The translations under genes were made by a program, and so were the position numbers. Under the pieces are notes generated by a model. The model searched no databases and was not told the origin of the DNA. It was given only the letters and a program-made list of their open reading frames with translations. A stretch of 64,000 nucleotides of DNA from Monarcha castaneiventris obscurior (taxonomy: Eukaryota; Chordata; Aves; Passeriformes; Monarchidae), in NCBI GenBank assembly GCA_026261815.1, contig JAMPIT010000566.1, forward strand, positions 32,079,001 to 32,143,000. The letters are read 5' to 3'. Below are positions 37,101 through 49,882 of the stretch, piece by piece. Within the stretch, counting starts at the first letter, position 1, and the number at the start of each line of letters is the position of its first letter.

Positions 37101-40100
37101 AGGGGTATTCAGCTGACAACAGGCTTCTGTATCAGAACCTGTTGTCCAGCTCTCTGTGGTCAAAGGAGAAAAGTGAGCAATTCTCCTAATCCTGAAGGAA
37201 ATATCTCAAACAGATGATGAAGGCCTCCAAGTTAAACTAGTGTTAATGTCTGGAGTTATGTGAGATCATATCACCTCAGCAATCTTTAACTGTCTTACAG
37301 AGAGGTTGCATTCTAGAAGAAATTTTTAAAATAGTAACTTCAACAGCATTCCAGCAGGTACAAATTCCTTCTTACTGGTCACCCTGTCGCTCAGTGTTTG
37401 AATTTCTCTCAAGCTAGACAAGCAGTTTCATTTTGCCTCCGGCAAATCTCTATGTGCAGCTCTGGTGCCCGCTAGTGCAGTCCTGTAATGCCACCTAGAA
37501 GATGTTGATAATTTTCCTCTAAGCACATAGAGTTCATTTCCTTCACCCTCTGTCTGAACTCTGTCCAGACTGAATCAGAGTGCTATCTGCTTTGCATTTA
37601 CCATCCATGCTTCCTACAAAAATGACATTTTGAGGCAAAGTTCACTCAAAATGTGACACTCAAAAATTTTTATGGAAATTGTGATAACCACTATGGAGCT
37701 CTTCCCTAGAGGACTCAGCCTAAATGCTCATGTTATATTGGAGCCTTTCAGACAAGTGCTTCTCATGCATAGTGCTGCTTGATGAAAAGGACATCAGAGT
37801 CACTAGAGGGAAGGAAAAAGCTGAACCAAATTCTGTCTGGGTGGCGTATGAAGGAGCCCCACTAATTTTATATGTTTTAAACAGGATTTAGCTGAATAGT
37901 GCTGGCAGAAATGTGTTCCTCGAGATGGTTGAATAAAGTCAAGTTTCAATTCTTTATTCTCTGATTGAAGGGGCAGTAGGTAATAACCTGGTACTGAATG
38001 GCAGAGAAAAGAAAATCCAGATGAACATGGCTTACACTTTTGCCTTAAAATTTGAAGCTGGGCATTTTGCACTTGCCTTTTCTACTACTTGGAGTTCCTT
38101 ATAATTAATCTGCTCTCAAAAAAAAGAAAAATCAGTTTATTGTTGCTAGGCATGAAGAGCATCTACAGGGAGCCACTAAAGTAGCACCTGTATTCCTGGT
38201 AAAGTCTGAAGCCAGCAAGAAATGTATTTTCCAGCTCAGCCACTGACTTGAAGAAGCATGGGGAAATGGAGCTGAAGAGAAGTTGAGCAGGGATAAAATA
38301 CATTTGTAAAGCACTTGATAAGTGTCTACATGCTAATAGCAGATTGCTGCATGGCCTGTGGCATAGGTGGCTTCCTCTTGCTTTCTGCCTGCCACCCCGC
38401 TGTGAGAAGGCATCTTGTCTCTGCTCAGGAACCAGCTGAATAGCCTCTTGCTGCCAGATGCTTTTTTCTGCCTTGAGTGTTGAGACTGGGAAACTAGAAA
38501 ACTTTTGTGCCTTTTGGACAGAAGAGCTCATCTCTTGCCAGCAGCTCATGATATGCATTACCTGACTGGCCCAGTACAGTGATGTTCTTCTCTAGAGGAG
38601 CTGGGGAAGTTGTTTAACCTAAAGCTGGCCAGAGGAAACAGGTTTCTCAGGTTCTCCAAGTGTCTGTATTGCTCCTGGCTCTGTCTGTGCACAGCTGTAA
38701 CCCTCTCTGTTTTTTAGAAGGGCTGCTTTAATTTAGGGGGGTGAGACTGGCAAGTCAGATTTCAGTGTGGATCCAGATATGGACTGACAAATTCTGAAGT
38801 CTGCTTTACTTTACCCTGTCCCTGTGTACTTCTTGGGTATGATCCTGTCCAGCCTGCATGAGCTGGTCATCCCCTTGGCTCTCAAGGGTTAGCTGGATGA
38901 CCCAAAGACATTTGTGTTTGTTTATCTTTTCAACATCCACAGAAAACTCAGAGCAAGCCTCAGAGTCGACACACTGTGAACACTGAAGGCCTATCCTCCT
39001 ATTTTTCAGGCAGGAATTTGGAAGAATTTGTATATTTCTCCAGACATACCTTGAGCACGCGTGCTGGATGACTGTGCTCTGTAAGGACAGCAAAGCTAAA
39101 ACTTGCAGTAGACATCAAACAGCCTCCAAATGTAATGTGGGAGCTCTTGGAGCTTAAATCCCCACATCGTGAAAGCACAGGCTCGGTGTGCATGCACACC
39201 TCATCTATAGGTTAGAATAGACACATCCCCAAAGCTTTTGATTTGTTGCATATTCTCTGCAAAGGGCTTAGTCATGATTTCTTAGCAAATGTTTGCAGCA
39301 CCTAGCTGTGAAGGAATACAGGCAGGACAAAGATCGTGGGTAGACACAGCACACTGCCAGGTGAGCTGCCAGAGCTGAGCAGGCTTTCTCAGGAATGAGC
39401 CCTTCTCGGCCACTAGTGTATATTAGCCAGAACACAGGGACTCCTGGATTAGGACGCAGGCTCCAGCACAAATACTCTGCATATTTGTCCAAAAAAAAAA
39501 TTTAGTTAAAGGAATGTGAAAATAAGTAATTAGATACGTGACTGTCTGTTTTAGCTCATGTCCATCACCAGTATAACGAGGACTGATGTTACTCAAGTAT
39601 CTAAATTCCTCTGAGTTTTCATTTCCTTTTTAAAACCCTTCCCATATATTTCTTTTTGATGCTTTTGTAATCAAATATTGTTTGCCAGCTCCAGGTAAAA
39701 AACTCTTTTTAAAGATTATCTGTTTGCAAAATCACATATTGATATCTCTGTATTCTTATCAGGAGGAGAAGGGTACTATGTATTTGCTCTACTTTATCCG
39801 CAGAATCATAAACCAGCAGCTGTTATTAAAGCTGAATAAATATGCTGGCAGTGCTGTGGTGTCTCTCAGTTTGAAATCAGACTTTAAAGTATTCAGCTGT
39901 TGGTGTTATTGTTGAGACCTCAGCTGAATAGAAGTCTTTATGAAAATTTCTATGTAGAGAATTCTAGACTCAAGTTCACTGACACTCAGTGAGACAGAAT
40001 CCTCTAATGCCTCTAACTTTACAGTCAGAAAACAGCGCCTATCGTCTCATGGAAACTGACTGTGTATCTAATTTTCATTGTTAATTAATATCAGGGAGTT

Positions 40101-42181
40101 AGGTGGGATATATGGAGGAGAGTCAGAATTCATTTATGTTAATTTTATCATCAGCTTTTTGTTCTTTACTCCTGTTATTTAGGGATACCCTATCAGACTC
40201 TACACCTTTTTCCTTGAAGAAGAGGTAAGGAAAGAGTAAGTAAAGTATCATTTCTCTTTAGACAGGTCTTCTTTACATTCAGGGATGCCACTGGTACCTG
40301 ATTTTCCACCAAGGTTAAGGTCTCTCTAACCTTCCTTAAAGGCTGCTGTAACAGTAGATGTCCATTTATGCACTGATCTCTTGGAAACAGTCCTTTTAGG
40401 AATCTCCTTTTTCATTCAGGCTGTTCAAATAATTGCCTGTACTAATAAATGGATTATCTAGATTGTGTTTCATTGCATGCTTGTGTCTCACATCCTTATA
40501 AACAAATCTGCTCTGACAGGAGAGAAGTCAGGAGGCTATTTTTAACACATCTGAGCAACTGACTCCCCATGGTACTTAGAGGTTATATTTATTTATTTAT
40601 CTTTTGAGCAGCCAGGCTATATGTAAATATTGAGAACTGGGAATGCTTCTCCTTTTATGTATGGATACATATACAGGTGCTAGCTCAGCTTCGTCTCAAG
40701 ATGATACTCAAAATATATATTCTTTCCTTCTTTTTCTCTTATTTTGTACGAGAAAGGCTTTTTCTCTGTACAGTGGAATTACCTGCACAATAGTTTTTGA
40801 AAGAAGTCTCTAATCTTCCACAGCCAAGGAATAAATATCAGTATTGGATAGCAGTGCTTATAATTGTGTATTAGCATGATATATTTCATTCTATTGTATT
40901 TATTGCTATTATTTTTAAAAATTGAAGTATTGCCAAAGCCAATTTGATTATTTTATAGTTTTCAGACTAATTCTCCCTCACATAATAATGACATTGAGTT
41001 TATCCCAGCTTATCCCAGTATTCTGTAAAGGCCGTGGAGGTTTAGATCCTCAGGATTTTCTAAAATGAACAGAAAAATGTTCTTTATTCTCTCCATGGAC
41101 GTATGCCCCTGTTTTTTTGGGTAGAAGAGAGAAGCCCAGAATTTAGCCCTAAGTCTAAAACCAGGGCAGTTGCTTTTACCTGAAAGCTTCTCTATGTCTG
41201 CAAATATCATTTATTGGCATGAAATGCAGAACAAAGCATGGAAAGAGATATTTATAACAAAGAATTTGCAAACCTTTTAGGAAATAATAGAAACAAATAT
41301 GGGTAGGAAATGTGTAAAACACGTGTAAGCAGCTGCTCTCCAGCCATATTAGCTGTTGAAACAATGTAAACAAAATGTTGATATTTAAGTCATGGTTTTG
41401 GCTCAACTGTGTTGGATAAATAAGCATTTAATTTGGATGGAAATGGCATAATTTATACTTACTGTGTGCACATTCCTGCCTTCTCCTCAGAGCTGGTAAG
41501 ATTATGAATTTAGCTTTGACCCTTTCAAATTTGTCTTACTTGACAATCAGACAAAAAATATAATTTACCAGCTTCCCACAGAATGAGAAAAATTATTCAG
41601 AACCATTTAATTGTTTTAATCAGATAACATCAAGATATTATAATGTAAAATATGTTTTCTAACTGTAACTTAATAGAATGGTAGTTTGCATATTTTATAT
41701 AGCTGAGCAAAGCGAATCACACAAAGCAAGTATGATTTTAATCATATTTGAAACAATATGCTCTAACTCAGAAAGTACTGGAAAATTGAAATTACTGAAA
41801 TTTAATTTATGGGGCTTTTTTTAAATAATGTTTTTGTAATTGACATATTCCTTTGTCCATTGGTTTTATTCTAGTTAAATTGGGTTTTTTTAAATGTAAA
41901 TTTTGAGCAGCGCTCTCTGGAAAAAAATCCCCACCCTGTTCTTAACTAGTGGAAAGAATGGCTGTGAAAGTCACATGAGAAACATTAAGTAATTTTCTTC
42001 ATAATCTTTTGTCACTGGAGGTATGTAAAGGGTAATTTAAGTCATCCAGCACCTGAAAAGACATTAATGATTTAGATTTTGAGCATATGTTTTACTATTT
42101 GCAAATAGCCAGCCGAAAAACTGCCCTCTTAGTACCCTGGAAGCCCTAGGCTCAGGGTTTCTGACTTCAGAATCTTTGGAA

Positions 42182-42221
42182 ATTTGTAGAGGTCTTTGGG
42201 CATTTGTAGAGATCTTTGGGC
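42182..42221 (+). repeat. Tandem duplication, 20-bp unit x2
   Basis: ATTTGTAGAGGTCTTTGGGC is followed directly by a second copy with one G-to-A change. A partial third copy (AGAATCTTTGGA) precedes them. This looks like replication slippage. Confidence 0.85.
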
Positions 42222-43084
42222 TTCCAGGCTCCACAGTCTATGGTGGAAGACTCCTCATCTGTGTTTGTGTTCCTGTATCTGTCTCATCTGAGAGGAAAAA
42301 AAAAAAAATTAAATTTTGGTTTGTTTCTCCACAAGATAACTGTTCAGCAGGAAGTTTCAAAATGTCTAAGTTTTGTTCTTGTAAAGAACTTGAGAAGGGA
42401 GCTGCAAAAGTTGTCTGTTACTGGGATCTGAACTATAGCGTTGCCAGAGCTAAAGTTTTCATTGGTTTCTGTTGCTTGCTTTGGGCTGTTCGGAGCTGTA
42501 AGGCAGCTATCAGTGGGAAGGTAGTGAGCTGTGGGATTCATTAATGTCGGGAGTTCCAGAAGAGACCTCTCTGGGTGTGAGGGTGGGCACTCTGGCTCTG
42601 CCGATTGCTCGTGTCTGACTGCGGGCAGCTTGTTCAAAGCCAGGAAATTCGGAACATCTTTTGTTTCACTGACAGCACTCTACATCTCATTATCTCTCAA
42701 TAGTAGAACCACAGCAGCAAATTTGGCTGAGGCAACCAGAGAGCTATAGTAACTTTTCCTGAGAACTCCTGGAGGCTGAGTAAGCTCTGACAGATAAACA
42801 CACATGATGTCTATCTTCCAGCAATGTAAGATCAGGCCACACAGTTTAACTTTCCTTTTGGCAATAAGCAGTAAACAGAAAATTACCATGACTTTAGGAG
42901 GATCTCTGATGCTTCCATATCATATTCTTTTAACAGTATCATAAAGAAACTAAGGAAATCTGAATTAGCTGAAACTACTGCAAAGTGAAAGCAGAACTGC
43001 AGAGCATGCTACATCGAGGGAAAGCTCAGTCTTTGTCATTCACTGTCACATTAGGGGACTGTGCAGGGTAAAGTACTTCAATGG

Positions 43085-43490
43085 AGTGATGCAGTTCAGT
43101 ATTTTCATGAATGACTTCAATGAAAAAATAAGAGTGTGCCTTGCAGGCACAGAAATCACACTGAAAGATACAATTAGAAGTCCAAACTACCTCAATAAAC
43201 TAGGGAAAAGTCTCACAAAATATATGAGGAAGCTGTGTGTACAAATGCTGCAAAAATGCAAAGAAATTGTTCTGTGATTTGGTAGGAATAAATGCAAGAT
43301 GGAGAAAGATGTTGGACTGAATAAAGGCAAGATGGGGAAAACTGATGTAGAAAATCACTTTGTTATCTAGTGATGTATGTACTGAATGTGACCCAGCAAT
43401 GCTCTGTAACAAGATGCACGTTGTAGTGAGATATACAGCAAAAAAACATGTGGTCTGAGACGCTGAAAATAACAAAAAGCATAGAGTTCA
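43085..43490 (+). mobile_element. Decayed CR1 LINE, reverse-transcriptase part
   Basis: A plus-strand frame at 43,086-43,277 contains SIFMNDFNEKIRVCLAG, close to the CR1 FNIFINDLDxGIECTL segment next to the catalytic centre. DNA at 43,141-43,165 can be matched to the FADDTKLG coding stretch but has lost the catalytic residues. GGAATAAATGCAAG at about 43,286-43,299 matches the NKGKC segment, and AAAAGCATAGAGTTCAGA at about 43,476-43,493 matches the SIxSR segment. The spacing of the blocks agrees with the CR1 at 32-33 kb to within a few tens of bases. The copy is much older than that one. The tail at 44,045-44,315 is on the same strand and may belong to the same insertion. Confidence 0.55.
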
Positions 43491-43839
43491 GAATATTTAC
43501 AAATTAAAATTTTTATAAAGTTTTATACTCCATCCAATATTATAAAAGCCATCTTATTTTAGAGCATGTTAGCTCAGCACAATCAGGAGCTCCTGTGAAA
43601 CCTGTCATCTCAGGGTAGTCACTCATGGGCATACACTTCTGCTGCAGGGAGAGCTGTAGTGACTTCACAGCTGCATAGGTTTTAATCCTGCAGTCAAATG
43701 ACCATGAAAGAATGAAACCTCACTTTATGTGTAGGGCAACCTCTGCACAATCAGCATCACTGCAAACGCCAGACAAGTCTGTGGATGTACCAGTGGCAGA
43801 TGTAGCAGATCATTGCAAACATGACCTGCACAGATGCAG

Positions 43840-43885
43840 TGCAGCTTTCCAAAATGTTTCACTGCAGCTTTCCAAAATGTTTCAC
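43840..43885 (+). repeat. Perfect tandem duplication, 23-bp unit x2
   Basis: The 23-base unit that begins TGCAGCTTTCCAAAATG occurs twice in a row without a mismatch. Perfect identity means the duplication is recent relative to the decayed CR1 DNA around it. Confidence 0.92.
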
Positions 43886-44044
43886 TGAAGCCTGGGAGGT
43901 TGCAGTACTTGGAGCATATTTGACAGTGTTTTGAGAGAAATGCAAACTATGTGCACTGTGCAAACCAGTGAATATTTGAATTAAAAGGTCACAATTTATT
44001 CTTGAGATTATCCTGTTGTCTTCAAGGTTCAAGAATGGTGTGTT

Positions 44045-44315
44045 CTGGCAGAGAGGAAAGGATGGACTTAAACAGGAAACTCCAGAGGAGGTTCAGATTA
44101 AATATTAGAAAAACTTCGTTGCTAAAATGGGTGGTTAAGCACTGAAACAGGATACCCAGGGAAGTGGTGCAGTCACTGCCCCTAGAAGGTTTAGCAAAAT
44201 GTAGATGTAGTGCTTAGGGACATGGTTTAGTGGTGGACTCGGCAATGCTCTGTTAACAGCTGGACTTGCTGATCTTAGAGGTTTCTTCCAACCTTAATAA
44301 TTCTATGATTCTCTG
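44045..44315 (+). mobile_element. CR1 LINE 3' end
   Basis: Near 44,095-44,170 the plus strand encodes a decayed form of the CR1 ORF C-terminus: RLNIRK, then VVKH and NRIPREVVQSLPLEG, with a stop in between. It is followed by the untranslated segment with GGTTTAGTGGTGGACTCGGC and GATCTTAGAGGTTTCTTCCA. The element closes with two octamers (ATTCTATG, ATTCTCTG) at about 44,300-44,315. The insertion is old but its end is unmistakable. Confidence 0.9.
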
Positions 44316-44319
44316 ACCC

Positions 44320-47300
44320 TCTTCTGATTGTTTCCTCATTCCTTGAAGAGCCTCTTTGGAAGCATCAGTGGGCTTTTCCACAGTAATAAAAAGATTAAAT
44401 TCTCTCTCTTTTGATTCTCTCTTCCATTGTAACATTTTGTGTGTGACAGGCTGTTCAAAATCTTGTCTTTGGTTATTCAAACACAAGGAGTCTGGGGAAT
44501 AAGAGGATTATTATCAGAAAGATTATAGTATGCTTACCTTCTTTTTTTTTTCTTGAATGTGTTAGACATAATTCTGTAAGCATATTTTTGCACTTACCTT
44601 CACATGAATATGTGGAATGTTTTAGATTACTTATATACTGATTTTAAATATTATGAGAAATTACTGAAAGGAAGTGGAAAAATATGAAACCACCAAGCAA
44701 AAAGCATGGAAAGCAACAACAACTGTTAACAACCCAGCAGCCTCTGGTCCATGCAGATTTTATATCCACCAGTTAGACAAAACAGCAAAGTAAACAGAAT
44801 AAGGGCATTATCTTGAGCTATTGTTTTTCTTCCAGTGTTATTGAGACACCAGGTATTCACCTCAGGATAAAATAGAGATTCCTGCATTTTATTCCTATTG
44901 TAGGTTTGTTGCAGAAGTTTTTATGTCTTCTTCAGTTTTTAATTCAATGAAGCAAACAGACAATGTGAAATCTTCTGAGGTTCTGACTATTTGAACTCAC
45001 AGAATACCTTTATAAAGAGGTTACTGAATAAATGCCCATAGAGAATCTCTACCCTCTTAAAAGGATAGATTTCCTGTCCCAGCTGATCACTCCTATCTTC
45101 CAGCATAGTTTCTGCATACTGCTTGCTTAAACATCACAACAGATCAATGTTTACAATATCAGTATTTCACTATTCATTTCCACAGTTAGTTCTTTTATTC
45201 TAATTGATCCTTCTGAAAGAAAAGTGCAGCCAGGACATTTCCACCATGTGTATGCATACTACAAATGGAGTTTTTGCTGTTTTCTTAAAATGAAATTATT
45301 TGTTCCAGTGGGTTTGTGCTTTAGACAAGTTATACATATGTACATTGCAGATCTGGTTGCTTCAAAGAAGCAATTTTGAATACTGTAAAAAATATTGTAT
45401 TATGTCTTTAAGCTTTATTATCAGTATCTCTTTCATGTTGCTAAAACCTGATTACTTTTGGATGCAGTATAATCAATTTATTTACTTTTTCTTTGAGAGA
45501 TAAGCTTGGAAACACTGGAAAATGCAATACAAATGTTTCTAAATTTGTAACCAAAATGAAAGGCTGTACTCTTGCTGAATTGTTGTTTGATTTTAAACCC
45601 CTATTTAGCATCTCTGCCAAGACATGTATACTAGAAGACAACGATAATTCCCAAAGGAAAGTTGATTTCCCAAGGTTGTCACAAACATTTATATTTATGA
45701 AGGGAAAAGCACAGAGACCAGTTTTCCACAGACCAAGAATCAAATCCATACATTTAAAACTTTTTGTGTGATGGTATTGTCATCCTGTTTCACGTTATAA
45801 AGAGGATTAAGAATATTTGTTTTGGAAAATTGCCTCTGAGGATTTTATTTTTGTGAAAGCAAAGGCATTGTTGGGGTTGAATCAGCATCCTATGCTGATT
45901 GAAGTGTAGAAGTAATATTACATGAGTCACTCAAGATAAACTGCTGTGGTTTTAGAGAGGAACTGTTGGTTGTTAAGAAACTGTACTTGTGTCCTTCACA
46001 TTTTGAAAGTAATTGCTTACTTTGTGTAGCTATTAATGCCAATTACTTTGCAGGAGCTAACGTGATAGCTATTTGTTATCCTTGAAGGTATGAAGTGGAA
46101 ACCTCAGCTGATAGCATTTTTCTGAAGTATTTGACAATTCCCAACTTGTCTTCATAATTCTGAAGCTGGCTTAGATAACATTTTATTTCTTAGTATTTTG
46201 GCCAAATCTTTGGTGGCTGAAGGCTGTTTGAGTGCCATGTGATGAACAGTGGATAAAACATTTTCACAGAAAACTTGCATTATTCAACTTTTTATTATAT
46301 TTGGTTGTCAGCAAATTTTGTTTTGTTTTGTTCTATATTTTATAGACATCGTAGCTCTCAAGTGCTGTAGGTAAAGATCCAGAATTTGTGGTTCTTTTCC
46401 CAAAATTGAAAGCAAAGTTCTGTAAAAGGATCAGGCAGGTTCTCTGATTTTCCTACATTCAGAAAGGCTTTTATGTAGAAAAATGCTTAGTGTGTGAAGG
46501 CTTAAGATGAGTGATCTGTTTGCCACAGATTGTACATTCTGTGGAATGATAAAGCAGTTCCTTTTTCTCCCTCCTCTTCAAGGCTACCTTGCTAAATTTA
46601 TATATGCATATATTTGCATGTATGGTTTAAAGTCACTCACAGCATGTCTCAGCAGGATTGACTTGGAGATTGGTTTTTCTTAGCACATGGGAATGTTTAT
46701 TGCCCTGAACTACTGAGGCCAAGTGCTCTGCACATAACTCAAACAGAGGGCACTTCTGGATGTAGGGCAAATGTGCCAGACACAGGAGAGAGATACAGGA
46801 GCACAATGTTAGTCATGCCAGTGTAAATAATACCTGTGATTCTACAAAGTAATGCTAGGGAATAGTGAGTATGTGAAAAAGCTAAGGTAGTCAACGAAAG
46901 GGAATGGAATCCAAGTGAACTGACTTTTCCAGTTCTCTAAATATCAGAGAGATTCAGATTCTTATTAAGGAGATTAAAAGCCTTGTGGGAAATAAACCAT
47001 TCTGAAGCCTGGATGCATTCTTTCTTGTCAAGCAATGTGATTATTGATAGTGAAGTTTCAAAGCTCACTGATGACAGAGGTACATGACTTTGCCCTCCAG
47101 ATCATCTAAAGCACATGACGGAAAAAAAGAATATGTGATTGAAGAATAAATTTCCCCAATGATGCTATTTGCATCCACAGAAAATAGTTTCTTTTTAATA
47201 TTTATTCAATAGAATATGTGTATATTAACACATATTTTTATAAAACTCCCTCATCCTAAAATGCTTCTTTATTAAAATAGTTTGTAATTAATTACACATT

Positions 47301-49318
47301 TTTGACCCCTTAGGTTTAAACAACCATAGTAGTGCAGTTCAGCTAGAGAACAAAATACGTGTAGTTTATTTGATCTAAACTAAAGTAAGTGGCCTAAAAC
47401 CAAAGTGTTTGCTGCAACATGTGCCATTATCATTCCTGTGTTAACAGGCAGTTGATCCATTAAAGTGTGAGCCAGTAGGTTCACTTCTGCAACTGTACAA
47501 ACATTTCTTTTGCCTGAAAAAACAATTGTTTGTGGAACTGGTTATTGGCTTTGGTGTACATATAAAGCATTTTATCTTCCCCCCAAAATCTACTAGCAGC
47601 ACATTTCATTGTATGGGAAGCATAATCCTGTGCTCTTTGCTGTGTGCTGTCCAGCTGACTCAGGTGAAACGGGTGAGATGGGAAATATCAGGAAAGACAG
47701 AAATGGTCAGTGTCAGGAAAAAACCTTTGCTTGTATTACATACCCTTTAAAGCATGATATCTTCTAAAAAGTACCCTTCATACACCAAGTCTAAGCAGAC
47801 TGACAAAAAGCAAGGTAAAGCAGAACCTAATCTTACAGTGCAGACACTTCAAGTACTCCTGAAACATTCCTTGGGTTAAGGAATCCATGGACAACTCTTC
47901 ACATTAACTCCCTGAAATCAAGCAGAACCTGGCAGCCTTTGAAATATCTGCACCAAGATCAACACTGGCGTGTTGGTGCCCTCAACCACAAGAGGTGAAC
48001 TGTGAAAATGCTTGGTAAGAAGATCACACTGTACCTTACCAATTAAAAAGTAAAAGCTCCAGGAGCCAAGGATCTGTGGTGTAAAGCTAAGGGATTTGTT
48101 GTGGTTTGGTGTACTGCAAAGGCAGTTGATGTGCAGTGCCTCTTATTGTTTAGACGGGAAACTTCCAACAAGCATGTTATGAGAACTGTTGAAGAAGGGA
48201 TTGCACATCCAGCTGCTACTGCTTTTTTTAGGTATTAATTTGTCATGCATAATTTCCTATTATTTCTTGTCATGACATATTCTATTAAGTTATTTTAGGA
48301 TATAGGTTGTGACTACAGCTGGCACCGTATGTCACATTATATCACATCAAGTGGCAGCATAAGGTAAATGCTTGGTTTGAGCTTCTAATTTTTTCACAAA
48401 TGGAACAGTTAGGAGCATTCAGGTGCATGAAGTGTTCAGGGTAAGGAATGAACAAATCAGCTTGTGCCTTCTAAAAAGGGTGGAAAACTCAAGAGCCTTT
48501 GAGGGTCGTATGTCCCCAGGGCTGTATCCCAGTGCTGTCATATGTCCCTGTGGAACCCTTGGCTTTGTCCCAGTAGGAGTGTAAATCTGCCTCTCTCCCA
48601 AGCTCTTCTGTTTTCCTTTTCCTGGGAGCCCTCTTGCTTTGGAGGAGGAAAGACAGATTGTGTTTTGAGCTTTGGAGGCTGCAAACTCAGCATGGCCCTC
48701 CCTTTGCCCCACTGCTGGACGTTACAATAAATTTGGATGGGCTCAGCAGTTTGTGGCACCCATGTCTGGACACTTGAGCTTGCTCATAAACTGAGGGCAT
48801 AAGGAAACAGGCAGGCATCCCTCACCCAGTTCCCAGCCAGGGAAGTGTGGATATGTGAACTTGGGTTGATACTCCTTGATATCAGCATGTTACATCTGAT
48901 TTTGTCCAGGCTGATTTCAGACTGCAGCAGGGATTTGGGAAAGCTCCAGCTCTCAGTGTTTACTAAGTCACCAATCTGAGAAATATTGCACCGGGACTGT
49001 GGCTGATGTTCCTTAGCTGTCCATAGTGAAGTCAGAGGTGCTGTCTCCTGCCTTTTCCCCTTCTGCAGCCCTGATGTGTCAGACCTGGCTAAAACAAAAG
49101 CTGCCAGACTGCTGCCCTGGCCGATGGGTTTCTCTTAATGCAAAACACCTGAAGGAGAGACAGCCTCTGAGCAAGTGGTTTTCCTTATTAATTCTCTGAT
49201 AAAACATGCACTGGGTTTTAACTGCAGTTAAATTCTTCTAGCAGGACTCCTTAACTGATGTACTTTTAAGCATATGTCTCCACACAGATCTCTGGAAATC
49301 AGGCACCAGGTGTGTTAC
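44320..49318. other. Unique AT-rich non-coding DNA, no gene seen
   Basis: No gene was recognised. It contains a (TTTTG)n-like stretch at about 46,318-46,333, an inverted repeat at 47,213-47,236, and a weak LTR-end-like arrangement at 48,700-48,765. Open frames reach only 102 codons (45,441-45,749, minus) and have no domain. Confidence 0.65.
47213..47236. repeat. AT-rich inverted repeat, 9-bp arms
   Basis: AATATGTGT and ACACATATT pair perfectly around the six-base loop ATATTA. The low complexity makes chance formation likely. Confidence 0.5.
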
Positions 49319-49882
49319 TGTCCTGGTTTCAGCTAGGGCACAGTTAATTTCTTCTCAGTATCTGTTACAGTGCTGGGTTTTGGTTTCAGAATGAGAATGG
49401 TGTTGATAACATACTGAGGTTTTGGGTTTTGCTAAGTTGTTTTTATCCTAAATCAAGGACCTTTTTTCCTTGGCTCATTCTCTGCCAGTGAGGAAGTGTG
49501 TAAAAGAAAGTGGAGGGAGCATAGCTGGGACAGGTGACCCAAACTGACTAAAGGGATGTTCCACACCACAGAACATCGTCTTCAGTACATAAAGTGGGGG
49601 AGTTATCTGGAAGGGGGATCTATCTGGGCTTGGAAAGGGCGGTCTGGCATTGGTCAGTGGGCAGTGAGCAGTATTGTGCATCACTCGTTTTTCCCTTTTT
49701 ATTATTATTTTTATTTACCATTATTATTCTATCTTACTTTATTTTAAATTATTAAACTGTTCTTATCTCAACCTACAAGTTTTAATTTGATTCTCATCCC
49801 CATTCCACCGGGGTGGGGGTGGAGAGAAGTGGGGACTGAGTGGCTGTGTGCTGCCTAATTTCCAGCTGGGTTTAAACCACAA
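49319..49882 (+). mobile_element. Solo LTR of avian TGTCCTGGTTTC type, about 564 bp
   Basis: It begins TGTCCTGGTTTCAGCTAGGG and ends GTTTAAACCACAA, the terminal signature of a very common avian LTR family. A TATA-like TACATAAAGTGG is at about 49,586, and ATTAAA at 49,751-49,756 precedes CTGTTCTTATCTCAACC, the family's conserved polyadenylation region. Flanking GTTAC (49,314-49,318) and GTCAC (49,883-49,887) look like a 5-bp target-site duplication with one mutation. No primer-binding site or coding region follows, so it is a solo LTR. The exact right end is uncertain by a few bases. Confidence 0.87.

Larger units (their letters stand above)
33180..43075. other. Unique non-coding DNA, no gene seen
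   Basis: Ten kilobases without a recognised gene. The part at about 33,700-34,130 reads as complex sequence and may be conserved. An A tract lies at 36,261-36,274, T/G-rich simple sequence at about 36,349-36,380, and a short tandem repeat at 42,182-42,221. An A tract at about 42,298-42,309 is not preceded by any retroposed gene I can recognise. Open frames up to 131 codons (38,163-38,558, minus) carry no domain. Confidence 0.6.

Noticed and set aside
43086..43277. Small plus-strand open frame as a possible gene
   Set aside because: Its SIFMNDFNEKI segment matches the CR1 reverse-transcriptase region, so it is a LINE remnant.
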